Counted from the stretch's first letter, positions 1 through 8,327 are shown. The stretch is DNA of 49,775 nucleotides from Oculatellaceae cyanobacterium Prado106 (GCA_025454315.1 JALOOP010000001.1:1-49775), one strand, 5' to 3'. Numbers and translations are program-made. Notes: generated from the sequence alone by a model not told the origin.

Positions 1-282
1 TTGGTGGGGATGGGGGGTTTGGCGGAGGTCGGTGGGGAGGGGGTCGAGGTCGGAGAGAGGGTCGAAGTCGGGGACGACCTCGCAGGGGACGGCGGAGATT
101 ATCTCTGAGATGGCCTCTGAGATGGCTTCGGGGGAAGATTCTGCGGCTAGGGATACCCAGGAGGCTGTGCCGTCGGGTAGGATGACCACGTTTTCAAAGG
201 TGATGTGGTAGTGGGGGGTGGAGCGGGGGGTGAAAGGGGACTCGGCAGGGGATTCAGAGGGGGATTTGGAAGGGGGCTGCAT
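1..282 (-). CDS. Hypothetical protein, N-terminal part only (runs off the left edge)
   Basis: An open frame of 94 codons starts with ATG at 282 and stays open to the window edge, so the C-terminus is missing. The first 22 residues are low complexity, rich in Pro and Ser (MQPPSKSPSESPAESP). A more ordered stretch follows (HYHITFENVVILPDGTAS), then acidic sequence with repeated EAISE. The gene reads away from ycf3, which begins 233 bases to the right, so the two are divergent. I do not recognise the family. The very GC-rich, repetitive composition leaves some doubt that it is coding, but a full-length stop-free frame with a sensible start favours a real gene. Confidence 0.45.
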   Translation of the reverse strand, partial: MQPPSKSPSESPAESPFTPRSTPHYHITFENVVILPDGTASWVSLAAESSPEAISEAISEIISAVPCEVVPDFDPLSDLDPLPTDLRQTPHPHQ

Positions 283-291
283 GGCGAGGGA

Positions 292-319
292 ATACGCTAG
301 AGTAAATACGCTAAAGTAA
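292..319. repeat. 14-bp direct repeat in the divergent promoter region upstream of ycf3
   Basis: Two adjacent 14-bp units, ATACGCTAGAGTAA (292-305) and ATACGCTAAAGTAA (306-319), differ at one base. They lie between the divergent hypothetical gene and ycf3. A regulatory role is possible but nothing in the sequence identifies a binding protein. Confidence 0.4.
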
Positions 320-515
320 TAAGTTATGACCCTCGGATGAGGTGAACGCTTGTGCCTTGCGCTATGACCCGGTAGTGTATCATACCGTCTGACGGTTGGC
401 GCTACGGAGGCTCGGACAGGTTTTGGTTGATGCTCAAGCAATGCCTTGCCCCGTCTGGTTTTTAATGACAGCTTTTTGTCCTATTTTTTGCCCTACCCTT
501 TTTATCGAGGCGACT

Positions 516-1037
516 ATGCCCAGATCTCAAAGAAACGATAACTTTATCGACAAAACCTTTACCGTCATGGCTGACATGATCCTAAAGGTGTTGCCCACCA
601 GCAACAGCGCCAAGGAAGCTTTTGCCTACTACCGGGACGGCATGTCTGCTCAGGGTGACGGCGAATATGCTGAAGCCCTCGCCAACTACGAAGAGGCGCT
701 CAGACTGGAAGAAGACATCTACGATCGCAGCTTCATCTTCTACAACATGGGTCTGATCTACGCCAGCAACGGCGACCATGACAAGGCGCTAGAGTACTAC
801 CACCAGGCGATCGAACTCAGCCCCCGGATGCCCCAGGCGCTCAATAACATTGCGGTGATTTATCATTATCTGGGCGAACAACAGCAGGACAACGGCAACG
901 CCGAAGAGGCTGAAAGACTCTTCGACATCGCCGCCGACTACTGGCAGCGCGCCATCCGCCAAGCCCCCAACAACTACATCGAAGCCCAGAACTGGTTGAA
1001 GACAACCGGACGAGCGAAGACGGATGTGTTCTTCTAG
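516..1037 (+). CDS. ycf3: Photosystem I assembly protein Ycf3
   Basis: Ycf3 is a thylakoid-associated TPR protein that helps assemble the photosystem I reaction-centre subunits. The 173-residue product has the family's usual length and opening ([20 protein letters not shown]). TPR motifs span roughly residues 35-150, with the typical spacing of Tyr, Gly, Ala and Pro (for example [20 protein letters not shown]). The frame is open upstream to 396, but the ATG at 516 was chosen because it gives the conserved N-terminus and length; the extra 40 upstream residues look unlike any Ycf3. The next gene on this strand is gatC, separated by a simple-repeat spacer, so they are probably not one operon. 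Confidence 0.95.
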   Translation: MPRSQRNDNFIDKTFTVMADMILKVLPTSNSAKEAFAYYRDGMSAQGDGEYAEALANYEEALRLEEDIYDRSFIFYNMGLIYASNGDHDKALEYYHQAIELSPRMPQALNNIAVIYHYLGEQQQDNGNAEEAERLFDIAADYWQRAIRQAPNNYIEAQNWLKTTGRAKTDVFF

Positions 1038-1050
1038 ACCTTTGTGAAGG

Positions 1051-1240
1051 GTTGGAGGGGGGAGGGGGAAAGGCGAAAGGAGAAAGGAGAAAGGAGAAAG
1101 GCGAAAGGGTTATCAGGGAAGTATTCCTTGGAATTAACCTTTGTGCCTTCTGAGTTTCCTTCAGGTAACTTCATTGAAAAGCTTGAAGAAGCATTCCAAG
1201 AACCCCCTTTCGCCTTTCCCCCTTCCCCTTTCGCCCACTC
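1051..1240. repeat. GAAAGG simple repeats in inverted orientation between ycf3 and gatC
   Basis: A run of GAAAGG/GGGGAAA units (1051-1108) is followed after about 95 bases by the complementary CCTTTC/CCCCTTT units (1200-1240). The arms could pair to form a long imperfect stem. The same pattern of purine-rich arm, unique core and pyrimidine-rich arm recurs in other gaps (5355-5785, 41460-41675, 44264-44590, 47815-47936). Confidence 0.7.
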
Positions 1241-1270
1241 AAAACTTTGTCCCTTATCCCACTCTCTCCC

Positions 1271-1576
1271 ATGATCGATCGCGAAACCGTTCACAAAGTT
1301 GCGCTGCTGGCTCGTCTGGAGTTGGCTCCTGAAGAAGAAGCGCAGTTTACAACGCAGCTGGGTAGCATTTTGGAATATTTTGAGCAGTTGAGTGAGTTGG
1401 ACACCAGTCAGGTTCAACCGACGGCTCGGGCGATCGATGTCAGTAATGTCGTCCGGCAAGATGCGCTCAAACCCTATGCAGAACGGGAGAGCATTTTGGA
1501 GAGTGCGCCCGATCGTGAAACGACCGTTCAGGGTGATTTCTTCAAGGTGCCAAAGATTATTAATGAACCGCAGTAG
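1271..1576 (+). CDS. gatC: Aspartyl/glutamyl-tRNA(Asn/Gln) amidotransferase subunit C
   Basis: GatC is the small subunit of the GatCAB amidotransferase, which converts Glu-tRNA(Gln), and in some species Asp-tRNA(Asn), into the correctly charged form; it bridges GatA and GatB. The 101-residue product has the family opening (MIDRETVHKVALLARLELAP), the helical EEEAQFTTQLGSILEYFEQL section, the D-T-S-Q-V-Q-P-T motif and the C-terminal F-K-V-P segment. The frame extends upstream to 1247, but the ATG at 1271 matches the family start; the upstream codons come from simple repeat. gatA and gatB are not in the window, as is usual for cyanobacteria where the three genes are scattered. Confidence 0.93.
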   Translation: MIDRETVHKVALLARLELAPEEEAQFTTQLGSILEYFEQLSELDTSQVQPTARAIDVSNVVRQDALKPYAERESILESAPDRETTVQGDFFKVPKIINEPQ

Positions 1577-1871
1577 GAGCATCCAGCGGGGACATTCAGG
1601 AATTAATGTGATTGAAGGAATGCTGCGATCGCTCCCCTGCCCTCACCGTTTGAATCGGCTCACCGGTATCATTCATTCGCGGGCGAGTCAGGAGCGTCGT
1701 CATTTCAGGTTCTTCAGAGATGAAATATGCACCAGCAAAGCCTTTGGAATCCGTCAGCAGTATCAAATCTAGGGGACTTTGAATTTAATGAAGCTCCTGG
1801 GATTGTGCCATCAAGACTTTCGCGAAGATTTCCGTGAAAACTTCCCTGAAGACTTCTAGAACACTCATCTA

Positions 1872-1907
1872 AGGCTCGGCTCCCCCAAAGTTGGGGGCTG
1901 GGGGGCG
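1872..1907. repeat. REP-like CCCCCAA-AG-TTGGGGG palindromic element, copy 1
   Basis: The palindrome CCCCCAAAGTTGGGGG (1882-1897) sits in the context GGCTCGGCT...CTGGGGGGCG. The same block recurs in opposite orientation at 5592-5624 and 34805-34838, with a partial copy at 34964-34984. The rest of the gap from gatC to 1967 contains no gene that I can support. Confidence 0.7.
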
Positions 1908-1966
1908 AGAGCGTTGAAGCAATGTCCAGGATTGATGGATACTTCATAGCCCATTCCTCAAGACAA

Positions 1967-2021
1967 CCTAAAAAGCCGTGAGGGAACTGTACTTTGTGCA
2001 GTTTCCTCACGGCTTTTTAGG
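1967..2021. terminator. Strong bidirectional terminator hairpin between convergent gatC and the TPR gene
   Basis: Arms of 17 bases (1967-1983 CCTAAAAAGCCGTGAGG, and its exact complement at 2005-2021) enclose a second 5-bp stem (AACTG/CAGTT). The descending arm carries T5 on one strand and the complementary A5 gives T5 on the other, so it can stop transcription from both sides. It begins 14 bases past the stop of the minus-strand TPR gene. Confidence 0.88.
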
Positions 2022-2034
2022 ATTCAGAACTGAG

Positions 2035-3006
2035 TTACTGCTGTGCAATCCGTTCCCAATTGATGGTGTTGCCAGAGACGCAAGCATCAACATTCTTGCC
2101 CCGGTATGCTTGGAAGGCACGGCAACCTTCCCGATCGAGTTGTTCGGCCAGGGTAGCGGGGAGGCGATCGACTCGTTGAGCCGCTTGGCGGAAGGAGCGA
2201 ATGCTCTCTAACAGGACTTGCTTCTGCTGTTCACCCTGGAGCTTGACGGCTTTGTTGCGGAGCAGTTGGGCGTTGAGGTAGTAGAGTTCGGGGTTGTCGG
2301 GGTTTTGGGCGATCAGGTCGGTCATGATGCCCAGCCCTTCTTCGGGGCGACCCATGTCACGGTAGCCGATCGCAATGCCGCGCTGTGCCAGGTAGTTGGG
2401 GCTGGCGTTTTCCAGACGGGCGATCGCTTCATCCGGGTTGGCAAAGGGCAGGTTGACCGCTAGCATCAGATCCATGTAGCCCTTGATCAGATTCAATTCG
2501 GGGTCATTGGGCGCAATCTTCTCAGCCGCCTTCAGATTGTCAAAGACCTGCTGGAGTTTGCCCAAAACCACGGGGGTTGAGCGAACCGTGCCTTGAGTGG
2601 AAAGGGTGTAAGCGCCTTCCAGGAAATGCCCAGCGGCAACGTAGAGATGGCCGCGCAGTGGGTCACTCTGGAGCAGTTGTTCAGCAGTGGTGCGAGTTTT
2701 GGTGGCGTTTTCGCCCATGGCTGCTGTGTCCTGGTTGACGTAGGCCAATGCTGCCTTCATCGCATAGGCCAAAGGCTCGTTAGCTTCTGCCGTCTTCAGC
2801 AGTTCTGATGCCTGACGATAGTCCCCCTTCTGGAAGAGGGTTTTGAATGCCTCCTCAGTTTGATCCCCCACTGCCCGAGGGCTGGTGGAGCGAAACGGGT
2901 CAGCGGATACAGGATGCGCTGACAGGGAAAGGGCGATCGCCGCTGTCCCAAACAAGGTGCCAACAATTTTTGTGAGTTGCTTAAGCGCTGAATTAGATGT
3001 CGTCAT
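2035..3006 (-). CDS. Secreted TPR protein of the Sll0314/Alr1548 family
   Basis: The 323-residue product starts with a short basic region and a hydrophobic segment ending at HPVSADP (about residues 1-36), a plausible signal peptide, so it is probably periplasmic. The remainder is helical with TPR-like repeats (AFKTLFQKGDYRQASELL; LAQRGIAIGYRDMGRPEEGL; DNPELYYLNAQLL). The C-terminus holds two cysteines (EGCRAF, VDACVSG) that could form a disulfide. It resembles the cyanobacterial family typified by Synechocystis Sll0314, whose function is unknown. The ATG at 3006 was chosen over an in-frame GTG three bases upstream. It is convergent with gatC and shares the hairpin at 1967-2021. Confidence 0.85.
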   Translation of the reverse strand: MTTSNSALKQLTKIVGTLFGTAAIALSLSAHPVSADPFRSTSPRAVGDQTEEAFKTLFQKGDYRQASELLKTAEANEPLAYAMKAALAYVNQDTAAMGENATKTRTTAEQLLQSDPLRGHLYVAAGHFLEGAYTLSTQGTVRSTPVVLGKLQQVFDNLKAAEKIAPNDPELNLIKGYMDLMLAVNLPFANPDEAIARLENASPNYLAQRGIAIGYRDMGRPEEGLGIMTDLIAQNPDNPELYYLNAQLLRNKAVKLQGEQQKQVLLESIRSFRQAAQRVDRLPATLAEQLDREGCRAFQAYRGKNVDACVSGNTINWERIAQQ

Positions 3007-3540
3007 CACAAGCCTCGGAATTCGTAGAACTCTAAATAAAGGGAAAAGGGAAGGAAGGAAGGAAGGAAGGGGAAAGGCGAAAGGGGAAAGGCGAAAGGGG
3101 GGATTTGGAATGGGAGACTAGGGTTGGGAGGATGCCCTGCTGAACCTAGCTGAACTCCACTGAATCTAACTGAATCTATCGGAGGGTGGACTTTAATATT
3201 CAACTTTGATTATGCAAAATCCGGTCAAGTTTGGGGGATGAGAGTGGACTGTTCTTTCTCAGGGCAAATCAATGGAAATCATTGTGCCCAGCCTAGAGAA
3301 GGGAAATGGCGATCGCCCATCCGAATCCTCATCCCCCCAAATCCAACCTAGACCCCCATCCCAAAACACAAAGATACTCCCCCAACCCTCTCACCCAACC
3401 TGCCCGAAAGCACACCCTAACTCAAATCAATATTCCTAGATGTAACGAATAAAGGTTAAAAACACCCTAAGAAACTTGTCAATCCCCCTCACCTTTGTCT
3501 CTTCCTAGACATGACCCCAGTCAGAGGAAATTGTTCCGAT
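3007..3540. other. Gene-free spacer with GGAA/GGGGAAA repeats
   Basis: The first 100 bases upstream of the TPR gene are GGAAGGAAGG and GGGGAAAGGCGAAAGG simple repeats. The rest (3110-3540) shows no convincing coding frame, only short frames and one HIP1-type site (GGCGATCGCCC near 3307). Confidence 0.5.
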
Positions 3541-3542
3541 CT

Positions 3543-3739
3543 AGGGAGTGGGGAGTGGGGAGTGGGGAGTGGGGAGTAAGGGAGTGGGGAGTGGGGAGTG
3601 GATGGGTAACAGGGTGGATGGGTGGATGGGTGAAGCAGGATGGCCTAATCTACGCACATGAAAATTCTCTCTTATAGAATTTCTTGTGTTTAGGAGAAGG
3701 CATTCCCTGAAATACCCATCCACCCATCCACCCATCCAC
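3543..3739 (-). repeat. Composite repeat element, copy A (minus orientation)
   Basis: Read on the minus strand the order is: a CCCATCCA-type array in GGATGGGT orientation, a unique core (about 3640-3714) containing GGAATGCCTTCTCCTAAACA, then ACCCATCCACCCTGTTACCC, then an array of CCCCACT heptamers. The same order and core occur at 18573-18792 on the plus strand. The core identity shows this is one dispersed element and not two independent simple repeats. Confidence 0.8.
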
Positions 3740-3871
3740 CCATCCACCCATCCACCCATCGCCCTGATTCCCCCCGCCCCCCTTTGGGTATTCTGAATCC
3801 AGATTCCATCCACCCATCCACCCATCGCCCTGATTCCCCCCGCCCCCCTTTGGGTATTCTGAATCCAGATT
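3740..3871. repeat. Perfect 66-bp tandem duplication
   Basis: Bases 3740-3805 and 3806-3871 are identical. Each unit starts with CCATCCACCCATCCACCC, contains CCCCCCGCCCCCCTTTGGG and ends with ATTCTGAATCCAGATT. It lies just upstream of the small HTH gene at 3900. Confidence 0.9.
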
Positions 3872-3899
3872 TTCGGGTCAACTTTCAGGTGAGGTAATC

Positions 3900-4112
3900 A
3901 TGGGTCAGGTAAAACTCCGCATTCAAGATTTGACAGATGCCAAAGGCTGGGCGCTGCAAGAACTCGCACAGCGCTCCGGGGTTCACTACGGCACCCTCCA
4001 GACCTACGCCAGCGGTACTGCCCTGAACGCCGTTGATCTGTCCATTGTCTACAAAATTGCCCGCGCCCTAGAAGCCACCCTGGAAGATTTAGTGGTGGTC
4101 ATCGAGGAGTAA
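3900..4112 (+). CDS. Small XRE-type helix-turn-helix protein
   Basis: The 70-residue product is a single Cro/C1-type HTH domain. Helices 2 and 3 are clear (GWALQELAQRSGVHYGTLQTYA), followed by a hydrophobic core segment (LSIVYKIARALEATLEDLVVV) typical of the fold. No sensor or dimerisation domain is present, so it is probably a stand-alone DNA-binding repressor. The start ATG follows an AGGT-like ribosome site. A strong terminator follows 35 bases after the stop, so it is likely monocistronic. Its targets are unknown, and no toxin partner lies next to it. The upstream 66-bp duplication could affect its promoter. Confidence 0.82.
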   Translation: MGQVKLRIQDLTDAKGWALQELAQRSGVHYGTLQTYASGTALNAVDLSIVYKIARALEATLEDLVVVIEE

Positions 4113-4146
4113 GACGAATTTCCATTCGATAAATTAGCAAAGATAG

Positions 4147-4182
4147 AAGAGGCACCTGCTGCTTAATCAGGTGCCTCTTTTT
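4147..4182 (+). terminator. Rho-independent terminator of the HTH gene
   Basis: A 12-bp perfect stem (AAGAGGCACCTG, 4147-4158, with its complement at 4168-4179) closes a 9-base loop and ends in T5. Confidence 0.92.
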
Positions 4183-4247
4183 GATGAGAAAACGAGATTC
4201 CCAGAGAGGGAAGCAATCCTGTGCAAAGAAAAATTCTGGCTAAATTC

Positions 4248-4332
4248 ACCCATCCACCCATCCGCCCATCCACCCATCCACCCGATCGCCCATCCACCCA
4301 TCCACCCGATCGCCCATCCACCCGATCGCCCC
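4248..4332. repeat. CCATCCAC array interleaved with CGATCGCC units
   Basis: CCCATCCA units alternate with CGATCGCC, so a HIP1-like half has been incorporated in the repeat unit at least three times. The array ends about 40 bases before the cysteine synthase start. Confidence 0.75.
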
Positions 4333-4374
4333 AAGCCTTAGAATAAATCGAGGGTAAGAATTCAGGAACCAGGC

Positions 4375-5349
4375 ATGGATATTAAAAATGGATTTGTTGC
4401 GACCGTCGGGAACACCCCGCTAATTCGCTTGGATAGCTTTAGCCAAGAAACTGGCTGCGAAATTTTGGGCAAGGCCGAATTTCTCAACCCCGGCGGGTCA
4501 GTCAAAGACCGGGCGGCGCTCTACATCATTGAAGATGCGGAACGAAAAGGACTCTTGAAACCGGGCGGCACCGTCGTTGAGGGCACCGCAGGCAACACAG
4601 GCATTGGCCTAGCGCATATCTGTAATGCCAAAGGCTACAAGTGCCTGATCATCATCCCCGATACCCAATCGCAGGAGAAGATTGACCTCCTCCGCACTCT
4701 CGGCGCAGAAGTGCGAACCGTCCCCGCCGTCCCCTACAAAGACCCCAACAACTATGTCCGCCTCTCGGGCAGAATCGCCGAGGAAATGGACAACGCGATT
4801 TGGGCGAATCAGTTCGACAACCTGGCCAATCGTCAAGCCCACTACGAAACCACAGGCATGGAAATCTGGCAGCAGACCGACGGCAAAGTTGATGCCTGGG
4901 TCGCTGCCACGGGCACCGGAGGCACCTACGCCGGAGTCGCCATGCTGCTCAAAGACAAAAATCCCAATATTCGCTGTGTTCTCGCCGACCCTATGGGCAG
5001 CGGCCTCTACAGCTACGCCAAAACCGGAGAAATCAGCATCGAAGGCAGTTCCATCACCGAGGGCATTGGCAATAGCCGTGTCACCGCCAACCTGGAAGGT
5101 GCCCCGATCGATGATGCGCTCCGCGTCACGGATACAGAAGCGCTGCGAGTCATCTATCAACTGATGCGCCAAGACGGCCTGTTCATGGGCGGTTCCGTCG
5201 GCATCAACGTGGGAGCCGCCGTTGCTCTGGCCAACCAAATGGGGCCTGGACACACGATCGTCACCATTCTCTGCGACGGCGGTGCCCGGTATCAATCCCG
5301 GTTGTTTAATCCAGAGTGGCTGGCTTCTAAGGGGTTGGCTCCGGGGTAG
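4375..5349 (+). CDS. cysK: Cysteine synthase family PLP enzyme (O-acetylserine sulfhydrylase)
   Basis: The enzyme class condenses O-acetylserine with sulfide to make cysteine in the cytosol. The 324-residue product has the PLP-lysine motif NPGGSVKDR (Lys44), the asparagine loop GTAGNTGIGLA that binds the substrate carboxylate (usually TSGNTG), and the phosphate-binding loop ATGTGGTYAG. The C-terminal GGSVGINVGAA segment is also typical. Length and order match fold-type II cysteine synthases. The T-A-G-N-T-G variant is closer to the CysK-like branch also found in fungi than to classical E. coli CysK, so the physiological substrate is less certain than the fold. It stands alone, flanked by repeat-rich spacers. 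Confidence 0.85.
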   Translation: MDIKNGFVATVGNTPLIRLDSFSQETGCEILGKAEFLNPGGSVKDRAALYIIEDAERKGLLKPGGTVVEGTAGNTGIGLAHICNAKGYKCLIIIPDTQSQEKIDLLRTLGAEVRTVPAVPYKDPNNYVRLSGRIAEEMDNAIWANQFDNLANRQAHYETTGMEIWQQTDGKVDAWVAATGTGGTYAGVAMLLKDKNPNIRCVLADPMGSGLYSYAKTGEISIEGSSITEGIGNSRVTANLEGAPIDDALRVTDTEALRVIYQLMRQDGLFMGGSVGINVGAAVALANQMGPGHTIVTILCDGGARYQSRLFNPEWLASKGLAPG

Positions 5350-5793
5350 GTTTTCAAGGGGAAAGGGGAAGGGGGAAAGGGGGGGACAGTGAGGTGGGCT
5401 GCGAATTTTCCTGGTTTATTTTGCTGATGGTTTCTGTCTAGGATTTTGGAACCTTGTCTCATAGACTCCATCTCTGACGAAGGGATATGCCTAAGTTTTG
5501 CTTGATCCAGACTCCTAGACTTCGCTCCCCAGTCCCCAACGCTGGATTACCCTGTATACACAAGTCTTTGTCTCCCCGCCTAGGTTCCGTACCCCCCAGC
5601 CCCCAACTTTGGGGGAGCCGAGCCTTCTAGGAGAATTCTAGGAACCTTCAAAGTCTTAGCCCATCAGAATTTTTCCTTGAATTCACAATTTCCACATAGA
5701 AGCCTCAAAGCCTGCAACCCAGAGCATCCATCGCCCCCACCCTGAATCCCCCTTTCGCCTTTCCCCTTTCCCCTTTCCCCCTCTTCCAACCCC
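5350..5793. other. Repeat-rich spacer between cysK and larE
   Basis: A GGGGAAA run (5357-5385) and its complementary CCCCTTT run (5750-5785) flank the gap. Between them lies a REP-like palindrome. I see no gene. Confidence 0.6.
5592..5624. repeat. REP-like CCCCCAACTTTGGGGG element, copy 2
   Basis: CCCCCCAGCCCCCAACTTTG followed by GGGGAGCCGAGCC is the inverse of the block at 1872-1907 and matches 34805-34838 in the same orientation. Confidence 0.7.
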
Positions 5794-6612
5794 ATGCTGA
5801 CCCAAAAACTCGAAACCCTCCAAGCGATTTTTGCCGAGATGGATCAGGTTCTGATTGCCTATTCTGGCGGCATTGACAGCACTCTGGTGGCGAAGATTGC
5901 CTATGATGTGTTGGGCGATCGCGCCTTAGCCATTACCGCTGAATCCGCCTCTCTTCTGCCCGACGACCTGGAGGATGCCCGGATTCAAGCCGCTGAAATA
6001 GGAATTCGTCATGAGGTGGTTCAAACCCATGAGATGGACAATCCCGAATACACCGCTAATCCCATCAACCGCTGCTATTTCTGCAAAAGCGAACTGCATG
6101 ACACCCTGAAACCGCTGGCTCTGCAACGGGGTTATCCCTACGTGGTCGATGGTGTCAACGCTGATGATCTCTCGGATTATCGTCCAGGAATTCAGGCTGC
6201 CAAAGAACGAGGAGCGCGATCGCCCCTTGCCGAAGTCGGTCTTTCCAAGCTCGAAGTCCGTGAACTAGCCAAATATCTGGGTCTGCCCTGGTGGGACAAA
6301 CCTGCTCAACCCTGTCTCAGTTCCCGCTTTCCCTACGGCGAAACCATCACCGTCGAAAAACTCCAGCGCGTGGGCAAAGCCGAACGCTACCTCCGCCAAG
6401 CTGGACTCAAAACGCTCCGAGTCCGATCGGAGAGCGACACGGCTCGTATCGAACTGCCCGCTGAGCAGATTGCAGAATTTGTCACGACTACAGATTTGCC
6501 GACTCTGGTACAAGAATTCCAGTCCTATGGGTTTCGCTATGTCACCCTTGACTTGGAAGGCTTCCGCAGCGGTAAGTTGAATCAAGTGTTGCAATCTATG
6601 GCGATCTCATAG
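5794..6612 (+). CDS. larE: ATP-dependent sacrificial sulfur transferase LarE
   Basis: LarE belongs to the PP-loop ATP pyrophosphatases and donates sulfur from its own cysteine while building the nickel-pincer cofactor of lactate racemase-type enzymes. The 272-residue product has the PP-loop SGGIDST (residues 24-30), a CYFCKSEL motif (Cys94, Cys97) and PCLSSRFPYGE with Cys174, the position of the sacrificial cysteine in known LarE. The length fits. larB, larC and larA are not in the window, so the partner enzymes must be elsewhere or the protein has another sulfur-transfer role. It is convergent with the MarR gene, with only 7 bases between stop codons. Confidence 0.9.
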   Translation: MLTQKLETLQAIFAEMDQVLIAYSGGIDSTLVAKIAYDVLGDRALAITAESASLLPDDLEDARIQAAEIGIRHEVVQTHEMDNPEYTANPINRCYFCKSELHDTLKPLALQRGYPYVVDGVNADDLSDYRPGIQAAKERGARSPLAEVGLSKLEVRELAKYLGLPWWDKPAQPCLSSRFPYGETITVEKLQRVGKAERYLRQAGLKTLRVRSESDTARIELPAEQIAEFVTTTDLPTLVQEFQSYGFRYVTLDLEGFRSGKLNQVLQSMAIS

Positions 6613-6619
6613 AGAAACA

Positions 6620-7303
6620 CTAGGATTCCTTCTGAGATATCGATCGCGATAAACGTTCCCAGTTCTGCTGGGCTGTGGTGGATTCAGCCGCAGCTTGGTC
6701 GGGGCAGTCTAGCTGTAGGTCGCGATCGCCAAACGGAGCATCGACAAAATCGCAGTGGTGAGGGTGATCAGCATCCTCATAGAGATTGGGGCGGAAAAAC
6801 TGACAGTTGACACACATTTGAGCCACAGAGATCTGCTTTTGCTCTTGCAGTTTGCGGATCATTTTAATCAGTCCGTGTAAAAATACTTCCTGCTCGACTT
6901 CAGAAAGTTCACTCACGGCATCTAGGAGGAAATCAGTCCAATCGGCAACTCTCTCGGCCATCTGTTGCCCTTGAGGCGTGAGGGAAATGGCGATCGCTCG
7001 TCCATCATCCACGGCTTTGGCTTTCCGCACCAATCCTTTTTCGCCCAGCGTGGTGACTGCATCACTCGTCGTGGCAGCGGATACGCCCAGTTCATGCGCC
7101 ACTGTGGACAGGCGCATTCCAGCCGTTCCTTTGGAGCGCAACAAGGCTAGGATTTGCCCTTGAGTGGGGGTTAAGCCGTGCTGCGCCGCATTTTGCCAGG
7201 AATGACTTTTGAGCGCCATGCCGATTTTGCTGAGTCCAATGACGACCCGCTGTGGCAGTGAGGTTTGAGTCAAATCGGGGGTCACGTTAGCGTTTATCCT
7301 CAA
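6620..7303 (-). CDS. MarR-type regulator with a C-terminal cysteine/histidine cluster
   Basis: Residues about 40-155 form a MarR winged helix (LTPTQGQILALL; recognition region LGVSAATTSDAVTTLGEKGL; wing KAVDDGRAIAISLT). The last 70 residues add CVNCQFF (Cys164, Cys167), HPHHCDFVDAPF (His180-Cys184) and LDCPDQ (Cys200). Four cysteines plus histidines suggest a metal or iron-sulfur site, so redox or nitric oxide sensing is plausible (inference). The start is uncertain: TTG at 7303 gives 227 residues, GTG at 7285 gives 221. The next gene on this strand, 441 bases upstream, encodes a globin with a doubled palindrome in front of it, a likely target. The gene is convergent with larE. Confidence 0.85.
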   Translation of the reverse strand: MRINANVTPDLTQTSLPQRVVIGLSKIGMALKSHSWQNAAQHGLTPTQGQILALLRSKGTAGMRLSTVAHELGVSAATTSDAVTTLGEKGLVRKAKAVDDGRAIAISLTPQGQQMAERVADWTDFLLDAVSELSEVEQEVFLHGLIKMIRKLQEQKQISVAQMCVNCQFFRPNLYEDADHPHHCDFVDAPFGDRDLQLDCPDQAAAESTTAQQNWERLSRSISQKES

Positions 7304-7420
7304 CTGAAGTCGAGCAGGATTCAGGGTTGAGCAAGGTCAATCGTCGAGCAGAATCTATGATCGAGCAAGATCAAGCGGGGGCCGCATCATCCATTGACCT
7401 TCAACAATAATCGATGAGGG

Positions 7421-7679
7421 TTAACTGAGATCTTGCACCTGTCTCATGAGTCATTGCCAGACTCGCCCGCGAATGAATTGCGGGCTAATAGACAAAACCC
7501 ATTAAAATGGGTTGAGAAGCCTGTCTAGAGAGCCATCCAGCCTCCGCAGTCCATTTCAATGGACTTTGGGCTAATAGCCCGTGATTCATCTACGGGCGGG
7601 CTGGAAACGAAGCCGTTCCAATCACTTGAGATTCACCATCAGCAGCGGATTCTTGCAACTGGTGCAAGATCTGAGTTAA
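7421..7679. mobile_element. MITE-like element with 19-bp terminal inverted repeats (candidate)
   Basis: TTAACTGAGATCTTGCACC (7421-7439) is matched in inverse by GGTGCAAGATCTGAGTTAA (7661-7679), 18 of 19 bases. Inside are further inverted blocks: GCCCGCGAATGAATTGCGGG, AACCCATT/AATGGGTT (near 7497-7514) and GGGCTAATAGCCCGTGATTC with CGGGCGGGCTGG. No coding frame is present. Related inner sequence (TTCATCTACGGGCGGGCT in inverse) occurs at about 32055-32085, so the family is dispersed. It occupies the whole gap between the globin and MarR genes. Confidence 0.6.
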
Positions 7680-7744
7680 TCGATTAATCCTGCACCATGA
7701 TTGACCTTGAACATTAACAGTATAGGGAACGAGGAAACCCTGAG

Positions 7745-8182
7745 TCACACTTGGGATAACTTGAGATCTTCAGCAGGGTAGTCTGCACCTTCCAGCATGA
7801 GTTGAGAGACACCTCCATAGGCTTCCACCCAAGCTTGTTGGACTTCGGGTGTCCAATGATCGTCAAGTGCCCAGGCTAAGGTTTTTAGCAAGGAATTGCC
7901 CACCATAGGATAGTGCTGTGGCAGCACACCGTATTGAATATGGCGTGTGCCCAAGCCTTTCAAGGCACTTTCCAACGCTTCCGGTTTTCGCAAACTGTCC
8001 ACCACCAAGACCAAGGATGCAAACAGCTTCTTTCCCTGCTCAGCCAAACGGGTATGAGCAAACAACGGTTTCACCCCTGGATAATCTAAGAACAACGTTG
8101 CATAGAATTGCTCCGAGAACGCTTCCCCACGATCTTTGACCAATGCAAAGCTACGCTCCAACACTTCAACACTTAAAGACAT
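7745..8182 (-). CDS. Single-domain globin
   Basis: The 145-residue product is a globin-fold haem protein similar to bacterial single-domain haemoglobins and the globin part of flavohaemoglobins. It has the N-terminal helix SVEVLERSFALVKDRGEAFSE, the B/C segment with YATLF and YPGVKPLF, and the proximal region LGTRHIQYGVLPQHYPMVG, in which HIQYGV carries the likely haem-ligand histidine. The C-terminal helix is TPEVQQAWVEAYGGVSQLML. No reductase domain is fused. Such globins bind oxygen or detoxify nitric oxide (family knowledge). A GAGGAG ribosome site lies upstream of the ATG at 8182. The doubled dyad at 8328-8372 probably controls it. Confidence 0.88.
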   Translation of the reverse strand: MSLSVEVLERSFALVKDRGEAFSEQFYATLFLDYPGVKPLFAHTRLAEQGKKLFASLVLVVDSLRKPEALESALKGLGTRHIQYGVLPQHYPMVGNSLLKTLAWALDDHWTPEVQQAWVEAYGGVSQLMLEGADYPAEDLKLSQV

Positions 8183-8327
8183 TCGTTTCTAACTCCTCAA
8201 TCAAAATTAATGCAACAACCTCATACCGATCAGAATTGAGCGTTGTCACAAACTGTTGCTCTGCGTCCACAAAAACCGCACAGCCCCTGTGATAAAAGAT
8301 GACTTTTGACATCACATTGGCTTCTCG

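Noticed and set aside
1034-1582. 182-codon minus-strand frame across gatC and the repeat spacer
   Set aside because: It overlaps gatC entirely and includes translated simple repeat.
3714-4332. CCATCCAC arrays as CRISPR or telomere-like repeats
   Set aside because: Units of 8 bp are continuous and occur in many gaps; they are simple tandem repeats.
4609-5295. 228-codon open frame antisense to cysK
   Set aside because: It lies wholly within a clear PLP enzyme and reads as a shadow of its codons.
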